64,000 nt of DNA from a bacterium (lineage in GTDB: Bacteria > Planctomycetota > Planctomycetia > Pirellulales > Pirellulaceae): the NCBI GenBank assembly GCA_030430075.1, contig JAUIGN010000024.1:1-64000 (forward strand). The letters run 5' to 3'. The notes under the pieces were generated by a model. The model made no database searches and was not told where the DNA came from. It saw nothing but the letters and a program-made list of their open reading frames with translations. The position numbers and the translations under genes were made by a program. Of the stretch, positions 9,387 to 19,212 are shown piece by piece (the first letter of the stretch is position 1; each line of letters starts with the position of its first letter).

Positions 9387-12300
9387 ATGAATGGCCCCCA
9401 GCATCGGCCCGCCAGGCACCGCAATCGTCTTCTCTTTCTGGTCGGCGCGATTGGCGGGCTGTTGCTTGGCTCCTACGTCTACTACGCCAACCAGTCGGAC
9501 TCGGCAAACGAATCCGACCCGGATCAGACCAACGGAGTCGACAACGATTCGGGTCGATTGGATCCAGCCGCCTTTGCGCAGATGCAGCGCGAAACGCATC
9601 TTGCCACGGGCCATCTGGAGAACATGGACCTGGATGCCGCCGACGCGTTGTACGCCGAGCTTACCCGGCTGCTGCCCGACGAACCGCTCCCCATTCGCAA
9701 TCTGACGATTGCCCGCTACCTGGCGTTCGAGGCCGGCAAGTCGGAACGGGAGCCGGTTGAGGAAGCACTGGGCCAGTTGCAGCGTGTCGAACCGGAGGCC
9801 GCTTCGACTTCCTGGCTGGAAGCTCGCATTGCGCTCAAGGCCAGCGAATCGTTGTTGGGGGTGGACCCCGAAGGGAGCGCGGCCATGCTCTCCCGGGCGA
9901 CCGACGCGCTGCGAGCGGCCGAACGTCAGGACCCGAGTTTCGCGGGGGCTCCTTACGAACTGTTCGAAGCCTTGCGGTTCGCCGAGTCACCGGCCGACAG
10001 GGAACGGGGCCAGGCCGCCTTGGGGCGGGCCTACGATCGAGCACCCGACAACCTGTTTGTGCTTGGCGAGTGGCTGCTGGTGCAGATCGATCAGCACGAT
10101 CCCGCTGTCGTCGAGACGCTGCAGCGATCCAAAGAGACCGTCGCGCCGCTCCACAAACAGATCCTGGACAACGTCCGCGTTGACGTCTTTGCCATGATCG
10201 ACGAAGCACTAGCCGCCGTCGGCGAAGAGAACTGGAACCTGGCAAAAGCCCGCGTGCGGGCCGTCTTTGTCAATTCGATCCGTAGCCACGAATTCGCGCA
10301 AAACGACCTCCGGCGTCTCAAACCACATGCACTTGAGTTTGCGCTCCACGAATATAGCCCTGCGTTTCGTGTCCACTACGACAAGCCTCCCTATCAACCG
10401 TCGCTGCCACCCGGCATTGATGTTTCCCTGCCGGCGGTCGATGGAGACGGGCAATTCCCAGCGCTCGCTGATGTCCAGGACCTGTTGGCGGTCGACTTTA
10501 CCTTGAACGGCACCCAGGACCTTGTCGTGTTGCGGCCGACATCGGTCGAAGTTTACGGCCAAGACACCGCGGCGGGCGGCTGGAAACAGGTCGCCGCCGT
10601 GGAAGTTCCCCAGGGGATGCGCGGGGTGATGGCAGCCGATCTTGACCATGATCGAGATCACGCGATCGCACACGAGACATTGCCGGACGGCACGGCGGGC
10701 CCGCAGAAGTCAGAGGTCTGCTTCGACGCGGATGTCGATCTGGTTGTCTACGGCGAGCCGGGGCTGCTTGTGCTGCGGAACGACCTGAACGAGGACCAGC
10801 AACAGCGGTCGCTGGTTCCGGTGGGGCAGTCGGGCGATCTGCAGATTCCACCCGCCCACCGCGGCGTGCTGGTCGACTTTGACCACGACAGCAACCTGGA
10901 CATCGTGCTGGCAACGGACAGCGGGTTAAAGATGTTGCTGGCAGCCGGCAACCTGACCTTCTTCGATGCCACCTCGTACTCGCACGTTCCGCCCTCCGAA
11001 CATCCGTTTACCGACCTGGTCGCCGTCGACTGGGATCGTGACGCAGACATTGACGTGTTGGCGACGGCGCCTGAGGGCAACCTGGTCGGTTACCTGGACA
11101 ACAAGCGGCACGGCAATTTTCGCTGGGTACCGTTGGGCGCACCGTTTGAGAAGCTGGCGGGTTCGACTGAACTGGCGCTCGTCGACTGTGACGGCAACGC
11201 TTCCTGGGATTTGATCGGGAGTGGCGCCGGCGGATTGCAAGTCGTCCGCACGCACGCCTCTCCAGACGGCGCGCCGTTGGCGACCGGCACGGCGCAAGCC
11301 GGCGCAGCACCGCTTGGCGGCCACCTGCTGTGGGATTACGACAACGACGGCTGGCAGGATGTGCTGGCTTGGGGCGAGCGGAGCACGGCCGTCTTCCGCG
11401 GCGCGCCGGGAGGACGCTTTGCGGTGGCTGCCGAGTTGCAAGCGGAGTTTCCCGCCGCGATTCGCAAGTGCGACGTCGCCGACTTTGACGGGGACGGGGA
11501 TCAGGACGTGGCCATCCTGACCGCGGACACGGTTATTCTTTATACCAATGAGGGCGGCAACCAGAATCATTGGCTCGACATCCGCACCCTGGGCCGTGTG
11601 GATAACAAAGGCAAGGCGAACCACAACGGGATCGGCGGCCTGGTCGAGATCAAGGCCGGCCCCCACTATCAGGCCCAGGTGGTTGCCAGGCCCGTCACCC
11701 ATTTCGGCCTGGGCTCGCTGGAACGGGCAGACATCATTCGCTATCTGTGGCCGAACGGCGTTCCCCAAGCCCGGCTCGAACCAACCACCAGCCAGGCGAT
11801 CTGTGAAACGATGGTCCTGAAAGGATCGTGCCCCTACCTCTATACCTGGACCGGTGAGCGGTTCGAATTCTTCACCGATCTGTTGTGGGCGGCACCGATC
11901 GGTCTTCAGTTCGCCGAAGGCGTACTGGCGCCGGCCCGTGAATGGGAGCATTTGCTGATCCCCGGCGATCGGCTCCGTCCGCGCAACGGGCAGTATGCCC
12001 TGCAAGTGACGGAAGAACTGTGGGAAGCAGCTTACTTCGATTCAGTGGAACTGTTTGCCGTCGATCACCCGGCCGATGTCGAGGTTTACACCAACGAGAA
12101 AGTGGGGCCGGCCTCCATTGCCGCACCACAGATCCATACGGTGCGCCGGCGCCGGCGTCCCTTGGCGGCGCGCGACAAGCACGGACGCGACGTCCTGGAC
12201 GTCGTGGCGCAGCGGGACGGAGAATACCTGCGAGGTTTCGACCGACACCACGTGCCCGGCCTGGTCGACGCGCATTATCTCGAACTGGATCTGGGCGACT

Positions 12301-13124
12301 TGCCGAACGTCGAACAGATCAAACTGTTCCTGACCGGTTGGATCTATCCGACCGACACGTCGTTGAATGTGGCGCTGTCACGCCACCCCGATTTGGCCGG
12401 TCCGAAACCGCCGGCAATCCTCGTCCCCGATGCCGACGGCCGCTGGCAAGAGACCATCCCCTACATGGGCTTCCCCGGCGGCAAACCGAAAACGATCGTC
12501 GTCGACCTGTCACAGGCATTCTTGACCGATGATTACCGGTTGAGAATTGTGACGACGGCCGAGATTTATTGGGACGAGGTATTCTTTACCGTCGGGGATC
12601 AGCCGGCGGAGATCCGCCAGACACGGTTGACGCTGACCGCGGCCGACTTGCACAATCGCGGATTCTCGCAAGCCTTGCCGCCACGCGAAAACTGGCCTGA
12701 ACTGTACGACTACGAGCTGGTCAGCCGGCTTCCCAAGTGGCCTCCGATGAACGGCCGCTTTACCCGCTTCGGCGACGTGCGCGAACTCCTGCTTGCCGAA
12801 GACGATCGCCTGGTGGTGCTTGGCGCCGGCGACGAGATGACGTTGACATTCGCCGCGCCTGCTACGAAACTCCCTCCCGGTTGGACGCGTGATTTTGTGA
12901 TCCGCAACGTCGGTTGGGACAAGGATGCGGATCTCAACACGGTCTACGGGCAAACCGTCGAACCGCTCCCGTTTGTCGGCATGGAACGTTACCCGTTCCC
13001 CGTCGACCAGCGGCCTCCGCAGGGTCCCGAGTACGATCGGTATCTGCAGGAGTACCAGACAAGGACCCAGCAGCGGGCCGGTTTTTGGTACGGGATTCGT
13101 GACTTTGGCACCACGCCACAGTAA
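9387..13124 (+). CDS. Membrane-anchored TPR / FG-GAP / ASPIC-UnbV protein
   Basis: The 1245-residue product begins with a short basic tail and one transmembrane segment (about residues 12-33: LLFLVGAIGGLLLGSYVYY), then an acidic linker and a helical TPR-like region to about residue 330. Next come several FG-GAP/VCBS calcium-binding loops of the form DxDxDG (DHDSNLDIVL, DRDADIDVLA, DYDNDGWQDVLAW, DFDGDGDQDVAIL). An ASPIC/UnbV segment follows (NGIGGLVEIKAGPHYQAQ to IRYLWPNGVPQ). The last 430 residues start with SCPYLYTWTGERFEFFTDLLW and are unfamiliar. It is probably an extracytoplasmic beta-propeller protein. I chose ATG 9387 because it places the membrane anchor at the N-terminus; the frame upstream overlaps the methyltransferase gene. 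Confidence 0.88.
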   Translation: MNGPQHRPARHRNRLLFLVGAIGGLLLGSYVYYANQSDSANESDPDQTNGVDNDSGRLDPAAFAQMQRETHLATGHLENMDLDAADALYAELTRLLPDEPLPIRNLTIARYLAFEAGKSEREPVEEALGQLQRVEPEAASTSWLEARIALKASESLLGVDPEGSAAMLSRATDALRAAERQDPSFAGAPYELFEALRFAESPADRERGQAALGRAYDRAPDNLFVLGEWLLVQIDQHDPAVVETLQRSKETVAPLHKQILDNVRVDVFAMIDEALAAVGEENWNLAKARVRAVFVNSIRSHEFAQNDLRRLKPHALEFALHEYSPAFRVHYDKPPYQPSLPPGIDVSLPAVDGDGQFPALADVQDLLAVDFTLNGTQDLVVLRPTSVEVYGQDTAAGGWKQVAAVEVPQGMRGVMAADLDHDRDHAIAHETLPDGTAGPQKSEVCFDADVDLVVYGEPGLLVLRNDLNEDQQQRSLVPVGQSGDLQIPPAHRGVLVDFDHDSNLDIVLATDSGLKMLLAAGNLTFFDATSYSHVPPSEHPFTDLVAVDWDRDADIDVLATAPEGNLVGYLDNKRHGNFRWVPLGAPFEKLAGSTELALVDCDGNASWDLIGSGAGGLQVVRTHASPDGAPLATGTAQAGAAPLGGHLLWDYDNDGWQDVLAWGERSTAVFRGAPGGRFAVAAELQAEFPAAIRKCDVADFDGDGDQDVAILTADTVILYTNEGGNQNHWLDIRTLGRVDNKGKANHNGIGGLVEIKAGPHYQAQVVARPVTHFGLGSLERADIIRYLWPNGVPQARLEPTTSQAICETMVLKGSCPYLYTWTGERFEFFTDLLWAAPIGLQFAEGVLAPAREWEHLLIPGDRLRPRNGQYALQVTEELWEAAYFDSVELFAVDHPADVEVYTNEKVGPASIAAPQIHTVRRRRRPLAARDKHGRDVLDVVAQRDGEYLRGFDRHHVPGLVDAHYLELDLGDLPNVEQIKLFLTGWIYPTDTSLNVALSRHPDLAGPKPPAILVPDADGRWQETIPYMGFPGGKPKTIVVDLSQAFLTDDYRLRIVTTAEIYWDEVFFTVGDQPAEIRQTRLTLTAADLHNRGFSQALPPRENWPELYDYELVSRLPKWPPMNGRFTRFGDVRELLLAEDDRLVVLGAGDEMTLTFAAPATKLPPGWTRDFVIRNVGWDKDADLNTVYGQTVEPLPFVGMERYPFPVDQRPPQGPEYDRYLQEYQTRTQQRAGFWYGIRDFGTTPQ

Positions 13125-13145
13125 CTTCGTATTCGTCGTGCCAGT

Positions 13146-13251
13146 GATGCCCTGCATGACGGAACGGCGTTACCATGGGTATCGCAACGGCCCACGCCGA
13201 CCGTGGCAACGCGCAAAGAACGGAATGTCGTGCACAGCATGACCTACGGAA
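13146..13251. repeat. Two copies of palindromic repeat family B
   Basis: A degenerate copy (gtgatgc-cct-gcatgac, from about 13146) lies about 20 bases past the stop of the FG-GAP gene. A better copy (gtcgtgc-aca-gcatgac followed by ctacggaa) lies at about 13227-13251. The core is a 7-bp inverted repeat around a 3-base loop with a conserved ctacggaat flank on one side. The same element occurs at 27120, 47255 and 54846. Confidence 0.75.
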
Positions 13252-13310
13252 GTGCGGAATCCGAACGTGTGGAATCACCACATGCCGCAGCGACCACACG
13301 ACGACGTTGA

Positions 13311-13339
13311 TTGACGATCTTGGCAAACCGTCTTATAGT
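13311..13339 (+). promoter_or_regulatory. Sigma-70-like promoter, TTGACG-N17-TATAGT
   Basis: A -35 box TTGACG (13311-13316) and a -10 box TATAGT (13334-13339) are separated by exactly 17 bases, one of the best consensus matches in the window. Transcription would start near 13346, about 60 bases before the small secreted protein at 13406. The same transcript could carry the cytochrome and CRTAC1 genes. Confidence 0.65.
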
Positions 13340-13405
13340 GTACGGGAGCCGTCGGCAGTTCGCGCGACGGCTGATTCCTTCTCGGCGACGCATTCCCGCG
13401 TCCCT

Positions 13406-13867
13406 ATGACGACAATGTCCACTAAGTCCCAGCTCCGGCGTTCGACTGCTCGCGCGTTCCAGCGTGGTGGGATGGGATTGCTACTGTTCGGCCTGGCGAT
13501 TTCGTGGTCTGCTTCGGTCGAGGCCAGTTGCGGGGACTACGTTGTCATTGGCAATCCGCGGGGAGAATCCAAGCATTCGGTTGCCGCGGAACCCCACATG
13601 GCCGCCGAAGCGTCACCCGACATGCCGCCCGGTTCTCCCTCCCATTCGCGGCCATGCCAGGGCCCCGGCTGCCAGCAGGACCAACCGTTCCCGCCGCTGC
13701 CGGTCCCTGCGATGGTAAGCTTCCATCCCGAATTCGCTGCCATGCTGCAAGCAACCCCGCACGGGGTCGCACCGGACCACACGATGTGCGTGTGCGAACG
13801 TCGCCAGCACGGCGTTGACGGCGCCTTGGACCGCATCGAGCGGCCGCCACAAGTCTTGGATCGCTAG
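13406..13867 (+). CDS. Small secreted protein, function unknown
   Basis: This is a product of about 153 residues with a signal peptide: Arg-rich start, hydrophobic core MGLLLFGLAISWSASVEA, cleavage before SCGDYVVIG. The mature part is Pro/His-rich and holds the Cys-containing patches CQGPGCQQ and MCVCERR, suggesting disulfides or metal binding. I do not recognise the family. ATG 13406 is preferred because it lies just downstream of a strong promoter; an ATG at 13415 is also possible. It precedes the pentaheme cytochrome gene by 200 bases on the same strand and may belong to the same electron-transfer unit, which is inference from position only. Confidence 0.65.
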   Translation: MTTMSTKSQLRRSTARAFQRGGMGLLLFGLAISWSASVEASCGDYVVIGNPRGESKHSVAAEPHMAAEASPDMPPGSPSHSRPCQGPGCQQDQPFPPLPVPAMVSFHPEFAAMLQATPHGVAPDHTMCVCERRQHGVDGALDRIERPPQVLDR

Positions 13868-14067
13868 CCGTCCCGTCTGCCGTCCGCGACCAGGAAACCA
13901 CGACAGCGCCTCCAGGCGCAGATCCGGTCCCAGGTCCTCGCGCGGACTGCATGTTGGATCCTCGACCGGCTGGGCCTGCGCCCTGCCGACACCCTGGATG
14001 AACCGGTGGCATTGCGGACACCTGCCGCAATCCGCCACGGTCATTCTTCTTCCTTGGGAGTTCCGCG

Positions 14068-17007
14068 ATGACTGCGGAGAATTCAGCGACGTCGCGCCAT
14101 GCGCACCTACTTACGCCGTCCAGCAAGACGTACGTGCGGGCCGTTAGCCCGCGTCTGCGGATCTTGTTGTACGTCGTGTTCGCGTTGGTCGCTGCGATTG
14201 GGGCCAATTCTGTTTATCTGGCCTCCGTCACCGGCCTCGAGTGGTGCAGTGTTCAATCAGGAGAGAACGTCACTTACCAGAACCAGTTTTATCTAGGCAT
14301 GTTCATGCTGCACCTGGCCCTGGGGCTGGTCTTGATCGTGCCGTTCCTGGTGTTCGGCATGATGCATATGCTCGCCTCGTGGAACCGGCGAAATCGGCGC
14401 GCGGTACGGATCGGCTATGCCCTGTTCGGCGTGGGCATCGCGGTGTTGGTTACCGGTCTGCTGCTGGTTCGGATCGAGGGCTTCTTCGACCTCAAGCAAC
14501 CCGCCGCCAGATCGATTGTGTACTGGTGTCACGTCATCGCACCGCTGGCGGCGATCTGGTTGTACTGGCTGCATCGGCTTGCCGGCCCCCGCATCAAGTG
14601 GCGCGTCGGCCTCAGCTACGCCGCAGCGGTCGGCGTGATGGTCGTGGTGATGGTGATTGTGCAGGCCCAAGACCCACGGCAATGGTATGCCGTCGGCCCC
14701 AAGGAGGGCACAAAGTATTTCGAGCCCTCCTTGGCACGCACGGGGAGCGGCGATTTCATTCCGGCCAAGACGCTCATGATGGATGATTATTGCCAGAAGT
14801 GTCATGCGGACGTCTATGACGGTTGGTTCCACAGTGTGCACCGGATCAGTTCGTTCAACAATCCGGCCTACCTGGCAAGCGTGCGGGAAACCCGCCAAGT
14901 GGCGTTCGAGCGTGATGGCAATGTCAAAGCGGCACGCTGGTGCGCCGGCTGCCATGATCCGGTGCCCTTCTTCAGCGGCGCATTCGACAACCCGGATTAC
15001 GACGACGTCCATGATCCGACGGCCCACGCCGGGATTACCTGCACGACCTGCCATGCAATTACGAACGTCAACAGCACGCGCGGCAATGCGGACTACACGA
15101 TTGAAGAACCGCTGCACTACCCGTTTGCGGCCAGTGACAAGGCATGGCTGCAGTTCGTCAACAACACCCTGGTCAAGGCGAAACCATCATTTCACAAACA
15201 GACGTTCCTGAAGCCGTTTCACAAGACGGCCGAATTCTGTTCGACCTGCCACAAGGTCCACCTTCCCGAGGCGTTGACCAAGTACAAGGAGTTTCTCCGC
15301 GGGCAGAACCACTACGACAGTTACCTGCTGAGCGGTGTCTCCGGCCACGGCGCACGCAGTTTCTACTACCCGCCCAAGGCACAAACCAACTGCAACGGGT
15401 GCCATATGCCCTTGCAAGAGTCGGATGACTTTGGAGCCCGGCGGTTCGCCGGCGCCACCGCACCCAGCGTGCACAATCATCTGTTCCCCAGCGCCAACAC
15501 GGCAATCGCCTGGCTGCGCGATCAATCGGACGTCATCGAGGCGCATCAGGAATTCAATCGCGGCGTGATGCGGGTTGACATCTTCGGAATCAAGGAAGGA
15601 GGCACCATCGACGGACCATTGCACGCGCCGCTCAGACCGGACGTCCCGACACTCGAACCGGGTGGCTCGTACCTGCTGGAAACGGTGATTCGCACATTGA
15701 AGATGGGGCACCTGTTTACGCAAGGAACCGTCGACTCGAACGAAATCTGGCTGGAAGTCACGGTCACCAGCGGAGACCGCGTGATCGGTCGAAGCGGCGC
15801 ACGCGACGCTACCAGCGAGGTCGACCCATGGTCCCATTTTGTCAATGCTTACGTGCTGGACAAACACGGTCAGCGAATCGCTCGCCGCAACGCACAAGAC
15901 ATCTTTGTGCCGCTTTACAATCACCAGATCCCACCCGGTGCCGGTCAGACCGTCCACTATGGGCTGCAGGTGCCAGCCGACGTCACGGCGCCGGTAACGG
16001 TCGAGTTGAAGTTGAACTACCGCAAGTTCGATCAGCAATTTGCCGAGTTCATGGCGAAGGCGGCGAAACCGGGCGACCACCCAATCCGCGGACACCGCCC
16101 GGGACAGCCCTACCGGAACGAATTTCCCATCACGGTGCTGGCCGAAGATCGGGTGACGTTCCCTGTCGCTGGTGTCGACCAGCAGGTCGACAATCCCGAC
16201 CGCGACGTCGCCGCCTGGGAACGCTGGAATGACTACGGCATCGGTCTATTCTTGAAAGGCAAAGCCGAATTGCGGCAGGCGGCCGACGCGTTCGCGGAGG
16301 TCGAGGCGTTGGGCCAGTACCACGGACCGTTAAACACGGCCCGTGTCCTGCATCGTGAAGGTCGGTTGGACGAGGCGGTCGAGGCGATCAAGCGGGCGGC
16401 CAGCTACGATGCTCCGCCGGCGCCCCCCTGGACGATGGCCTGGTTAAGCGGGCTGGTCAATCGCGAACAAGGCTACCTGGAAGAGGCTGCCGCCAGTTTT
16501 CGCAGCGTGCTGGAGACAAGGATTCCGGACCGCAACTTCGATTTCAGCCTCGACTACGTCGTCATCAACCTGCTGGGGATGACCCTCTTCGATCAGGCCA
16601 ATCAGCAGATCGGGCCGGAACGCCGCGGCATGCGCGACTCCCTGCTGCGAGAGGCGGTGGGTCAATTCGAGCGGACGCTGGAAATCGACGCGGAGAACGT
16701 GACCGCGCACTACAACCTTGCCCTGCTGCAAACGCGCCTCGGCAACGAGGAACAGGCGGCCGAGCATCGTCGGGCGCATGCCCGTTACAAGGCGGACGAC
16801 AATGCGCAAGACCAGGCAGTGACGATTGCCCGGCAGAACAATCCGGCCGCCGATCATGCGGCCGAGGCGCTGGTGATCTACTCGCTGCAACGCCCTGGTG
16901 CCCCGGAACTGCCGCCGGACGAGGCAATCGACGACCCAGCATCGACCGCCGCGCCAGAGCAACCCGCGGCGGAGACCGAGCCAACCGACACGGAGACGAA
17001 GCCATGA
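14068..17007 (+). CDS. Membrane pentaheme cytochrome c with TPR tail
   Basis: The 979-residue protein begins with about five transmembrane segments (residues roughly 28-50, 73-97, 112-133, 147-167, 176-197). An extracytoplasmic domain follows with five CxxCH heme sites at residues about 242 (CQKCH), 292 (CAGCH), 325 (CTTCH), 391 (CSTCH) and 442 (CNGCH). The region 500-700 is beta-rich, and residues about 740-900 carry TPR-like repeats, ending in an acidic Pro/Glu/Thr tail. It is probably an electron-transfer protein at the cytoplasmic membrane with its hemes on the outer face; donor and acceptor are unknown. Its stop codon overlaps the start of the next gene (ATGA at 17004-17007), so the two are translationally coupled. 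Confidence 0.92.
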   Translation: MTAENSATSRHAHLLTPSSKTYVRAVSPRLRILLYVVFALVAAIGANSVYLASVTGLEWCSVQSGENVTYQNQFYLGMFMLHLALGLVLIVPFLVFGMMHMLASWNRRNRRAVRIGYALFGVGIAVLVTGLLLVRIEGFFDLKQPAARSIVYWCHVIAPLAAIWLYWLHRLAGPRIKWRVGLSYAAAVGVMVVVMVIVQAQDPRQWYAVGPKEGTKYFEPSLARTGSGDFIPAKTLMMDDYCQKCHADVYDGWFHSVHRISSFNNPAYLASVRETRQVAFERDGNVKAARWCAGCHDPVPFFSGAFDNPDYDDVHDPTAHAGITCTTCHAITNVNSTRGNADYTIEEPLHYPFAASDKAWLQFVNNTLVKAKPSFHKQTFLKPFHKTAEFCSTCHKVHLPEALTKYKEFLRGQNHYDSYLLSGVSGHGARSFYYPPKAQTNCNGCHMPLQESDDFGARRFAGATAPSVHNHLFPSANTAIAWLRDQSDVIEAHQEFNRGVMRVDIFGIKEGGTIDGPLHAPLRPDVPTLEPGGSYLLETVIRTLKMGHLFTQGTVDSNEIWLEVTVTSGDRVIGRSGARDATSEVDPWSHFVNAYVLDKHGQRIARRNAQDIFVPLYNHQIPPGAGQTVHYGLQVPADVTAPVTVELKLNYRKFDQQFAEFMAKAAKPGDHPIRGHRPGQPYRNEFPITVLAEDRVTFPVAGVDQQVDNPDRDVAAWERWNDYGIGLFLKGKAELRQAADAFAEVEALGQYHGPLNTARVLHREGRLDEAVEAIKRAASYDAPPAPPWTMAWLSGLVNREQGYLEEAAASFRSVLETRIPDRNFDFSLDYVVINLLGMTLFDQANQQIGPERRGMRDSLLREAVGQFERTLEIDAENVTAHYNLALLQTRLGNEEQAAEHRRAHARYKADDNAQDQAVTIARQNNPAADHAAEALVIYSLQRPGAPELPPDEAIDDPASTAAPEQPAAETEPTDTETKP

Positions 17008-18887
17008 ACTACCAGAATTCGAGCGATCGCCGGTCAGCCTCGGCGGATCCGGAGGTTGCCGTGCCGGATGACGCGGTGATCGGTGTCGCGCTACGCCGCT
17101 CGCTGATCGTGATCGTCGCGTTGGCGCTCATCGTCGGATTCGCGGTCTACCGCTTGACTCGCCCACAGCAGCAACCGGTGGAAGTCAAGACCGTCGTCTC
17201 CACGCCCAACGTGCGGTCTCCTGCCGCCGTGGATGCTCCCGAGGTGCCCTTTGTCGATATCACCGCGGAAGCCGGGATCGACTTTGTTCACGAGAACGGC
17301 GCCTATGGCGACAAGCTGCTCCCGGAGACCATGGGGGGCGGCGGCGGGTTCCTGGACTATGACGCCGACGGCGATCAGGATCTGCTGCTCCTCAACGGCA
17401 CACGGTGGGCCTGGGATCCGCGCCCCGAGGCGGCGCCTGCCACCATGCAGCTCTACCGCAACGACGGCGCGGGTAAGTTTGAGAACGTCACGGCGGCGGT
17501 CGGACTGGACGTCCCACTCTATGGCATGGGGTGGGCCCGCGGTGACTTCGACAACGACGGCGACGTCGACTTGTTCGTGTCGGCAGTCGGCCCCAATAAG
17601 CTATTTCGCAATGACAACGGCCGCTTTACGGATGTCACGGAGCGCGCCCAGGTCGCGGGCGCAGCGGACGGCTGGGGCAGTAGCTGTGCCTGGCTCGACT
17701 ACAACAACGACGGGCGGCTCGACCTCTTCGTTTGCAACTACGTGCAATGGTCGAAGGAAATCGACCTCAGCCAGGACTTCCGCTTGACCGGGGTGGGACG
17801 AGCGTACGGCCCACCGACCGCCTTTGAGGGGACCTTTCCCTACCTCTACCGGAACGACGGCGACGGGCGCTTTACCGACGTCTCGGCCGCCGCCGGGGTG
17901 CAGCCAAAGAACCCTGCCACCGGTGTCCCCGTCGCGAAGTCGCTGGGAGTGACCGTGATCGACTTGGATCGCGACGGCTGGATGGACCTCATCGTTTCCA
18001 ACGACACGGTGCAGAACTTTCTGTTTCACAACCAGCGCGATGGCACATTCACTGAGATCGGCAGCCTTGCGGGGATCGGCTTTGACTCCGCCGGCAACGC
18101 TCGGGGAGCGATGGGAATTGACGCCAGCTATTTTCGCAACGACGGCACCCTGGGAGTGGCAATCGGCAATTTCGCCAACGAAATGACCTCGCTGTACTGC
18201 GCGCACGAGGATCCGCTCCAGTTCGTCGACGCGGCAATCGCCACCGGGCTCGGCCCTCCCACGCGATTGGAACTGACGTTCGGGCTGTTCTTTTTCGACT
18301 ATGACCTGGACGGGCGGCTGGATTTGCTGGCCGCGAACGGGCACCTGGAGGACGAGATCAACAAGGTGCAGGTCAGCCAGCATTACGAGCAACCGCCACA
18401 ATTGTTCTGGAACTGCGGCCCCAACCAGCGGAGCGAGTTCGTCAAGGTGGATGCCGCCAAATGCGGCGGCGATTTTGCGCGCCGCATGGTAGGTCGCGGC
18501 GCGGCCTACGCAGACATTGACACTGATGGAGATTTGGATGTCTTGCTGTTGGAAGGCGGCGGTCGTCCCCGCTTGTTACGCAACGACCAGCAACTTGGTC
18601 ACCATTGGTTGAGAGTCCAACTGGTTGGAACGGATTGCAACGCGGACGCCATCGGGAGTTGGGTCGAGGTGAACTGCGGCGATCGGACCCTGAGACGGCA
18701 GGTCAATTCTTCCAGCAGCTACCTCTCTCAATCGGAACTGCCGGTCACGTTCGGGCTGGGCACGAATGACCTTGTCGATCGTGTCCGGATTCAATGGCCG
18801 GATGGATCGACGCAGACCTTGACGAACGTTGCCGTCGATCAGTTGCTGGAAGTGACTCAGGAACGGGGCAGCGGCCAATCCGATTGA
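17004..18887 (+). CDS. CRTAC1-family FG-GAP / ASPIC-UnbV protein
   Basis: The 627-residue protein has one N-terminal membrane anchor (about residues 32-52). It then has at least six FG-GAP/VCBS calcium loops: DYDADGDQDLLLLNG, DFDNDGDVDLFVSA, DYNNDGRLDLFVCN, DLDRDGWMDLIVSND, DYDLDGRLDLLAANG and DIDTDGDLDVLLLEG. Together these predict a beta-propeller. An ASPIC/UnbV module ends it (GSWVEVNCGDRTLRRQV to VRIQWPDGSTQTL). Its start overlaps the stop of the pentaheme cytochrome by four bases, so the products are probably made in fixed ratio and may interact. ASPIC/UnbV proteins next to multiheme cytochromes are common in planctomycetes; no biochemical role is established to my knowledge. Confidence 0.92.
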   Translation: MNYQNSSDRRSASADPEVAVPDDAVIGVALRRSLIVIVALALIVGFAVYRLTRPQQQPVEVKTVVSTPNVRSPAAVDAPEVPFVDITAEAGIDFVHENGAYGDKLLPETMGGGGGFLDYDADGDQDLLLLNGTRWAWDPRPEAAPATMQLYRNDGAGKFENVTAAVGLDVPLYGMGWARGDFDNDGDVDLFVSAVGPNKLFRNDNGRFTDVTERAQVAGAADGWGSSCAWLDYNNDGRLDLFVCNYVQWSKEIDLSQDFRLTGVGRAYGPPTAFEGTFPYLYRNDGDGRFTDVSAAAGVQPKNPATGVPVAKSLGVTVIDLDRDGWMDLIVSNDTVQNFLFHNQRDGTFTEIGSLAGIGFDSAGNARGAMGIDASYFRNDGTLGVAIGNFANEMTSLYCAHEDPLQFVDAAIATGLGPPTRLELTFGLFFFDYDLDGRLDLLAANGHLEDEINKVQVSQHYEQPPQLFWNCGPNQRSEFVKVDAAKCGGDFARRMVGRGAAYADIDTDGDLDVLLLEGGGRPRLLRNDQQLGHHWLRVQLVGTDCNADAIGSWVEVNCGDRTLRRQVNSSSSYLSQSELPVTFGLGTNDLVDRVRIQWPDGSTQTLTNVAVDQLLEVTQERGSGQSD

Positions 18888-19212
18888 CGGCCGTTGCCGA
18901 ACAAGGCAGCGACAGTCGCCGGTACCGGCGTATACGGCCGACATCACGGGCGAGCGCTCCGCCGCCCAATGCGGGAGATTCTCGTGCGACCCGTCCCGTC
19001 GCTTGCCCGAATGCCTGACGCCAAGCGGGCCGGACTCGAATTCGCACCCCCCGGTGCCCGGATGCCTGCCAGCCGCAACACGGTGCTCGGCGGCCGGCGA
19101 CGGCTTCCGACCGCGCGCGGGTCGAGGGTTTTGGTTGCTTCGAGACGTTTACCAGCCATAATGACATGTTGAACCGTCAACTGACCGGCCCCCAGCAAGG
19201 AATCGAGGCACG
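18888..19212. other. Intergenic region before the secretin-N protein
   Basis: No gene is seen in these 325 bases. A possible promoter, TTGCTT (19135-19140), 16 bases, then CATAAT (19157-19162), sits about 50 bases before the next start codon. AAGGA near 19198 and GAGG near 19208 may serve as ribosome-binding site. Confidence 0.4.
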
